The translations under genes were made by a program, and so were the position numbers. From Phycisphaerales bacterium UBA4658 (GTDB taxonomy: Bacteria > Planctomycetota > Phycisphaerae > Phycisphaerales > UBA1924), in assembly GCA_002405485.1 (NCBI GenBank), contig DHLW01000033.1, positions 1 through 5,451 on the forward strand: a stretch of DNA of 5,451 bases, read 5' to 3'. The notes under the pieces are model-generated. The model was not told where the DNA came from. It saw nothing but the letters and a program-made list of their open reading frames with translations, and did no database searches. Each line of letters begins with the position of its first letter. Position 1 is the first letter of the stretch. Shown piece by piece: positions 5,430-5,451 of the stretch.

Positions 5430-5451
5430 ATGACAACCGTACAGAGCATGT
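5430..5451 (+). CDS. possible start of a further gene, cut by the window end
   Basis: ATG 5430 opens a frame reading MTTVQSM up to the last base. AGGA lies upstream with only four bases of spacing, which is short but usable. A second ATG at 5448 is in frame. With seven codons visible, nothing can be said about the product. Its position after a terminator-like hairpin on the same strand is what one would expect of a new gene. Confidence 0.3.

Noticed and set aside
1..5451. CRISPR arrays, transposase genes, tRNA or rRNA genes
   Set aside because: No regularly spaced repeats, transposase motifs, terminal repeats or recognisable tRNA or rRNA segments were seen on either strand.

Overview
This is a very GC-rich window with GTG starts, mostly solitary genes and little operon structure. 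The mix is an incomplete DUF2339-like membrane protein, a stand-alone NADH dehydrogenase subunit C, a TolB-like lipoprotein and several unrecognised proteins. It suggests a planctomycete-like bacterium, perhaps of the Phycisphaerae. That placement is an impression from gene style and composition, not a test. The lipobox protein suggests a cell with lipid-anchored envelope proteins.

Layout, left to right. Positions 1-990 (+) hold the C-terminal part of a multi-pass membrane protein whose coding frame enters from outside the window; its first 90 bases are extremely G-rich. A short gap follows, then 1166-1582 (+), a 138-residue protein of unknown function with a compact conserved-looking C-terminal half. 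It converges on nuoC (2246-1671, -), the 30 kDa-type subunit of respiratory complex I. The 68 bases upstream of nuoC form a hairpin that covers its ribosome binding site. Next come two divergent genes of unknown function, 3037-2315 (-) and 3162-3494 (+), sharing a 124-base intergenic region. A gene-free stretch of about 440 bases with several small inverted repeats separates these from 3932-5329 (+), a lipoprotein with a six-repeat TolB-type beta-propeller, followed by a strong GC hairpin. The last 22 bases may open another gene.

The genes do not obviously form one pathway. nuoC serves complex I at the inner membrane, the DUF2339-like protein is integral to a membrane, and the TolB-like protein is probably anchored in the envelope facing the periplasm. 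No mobile element, CRISPR array, rRNA or tRNA was seen. I found no convincing new multi-gene system. The points most worth a second look are the hairpin over the nuoC ribosome binding site, the isolation of nuoC from other nuo genes, the 11-G run in the first gene, and the TolB-like propeller that lacks the usual N-terminal domain.
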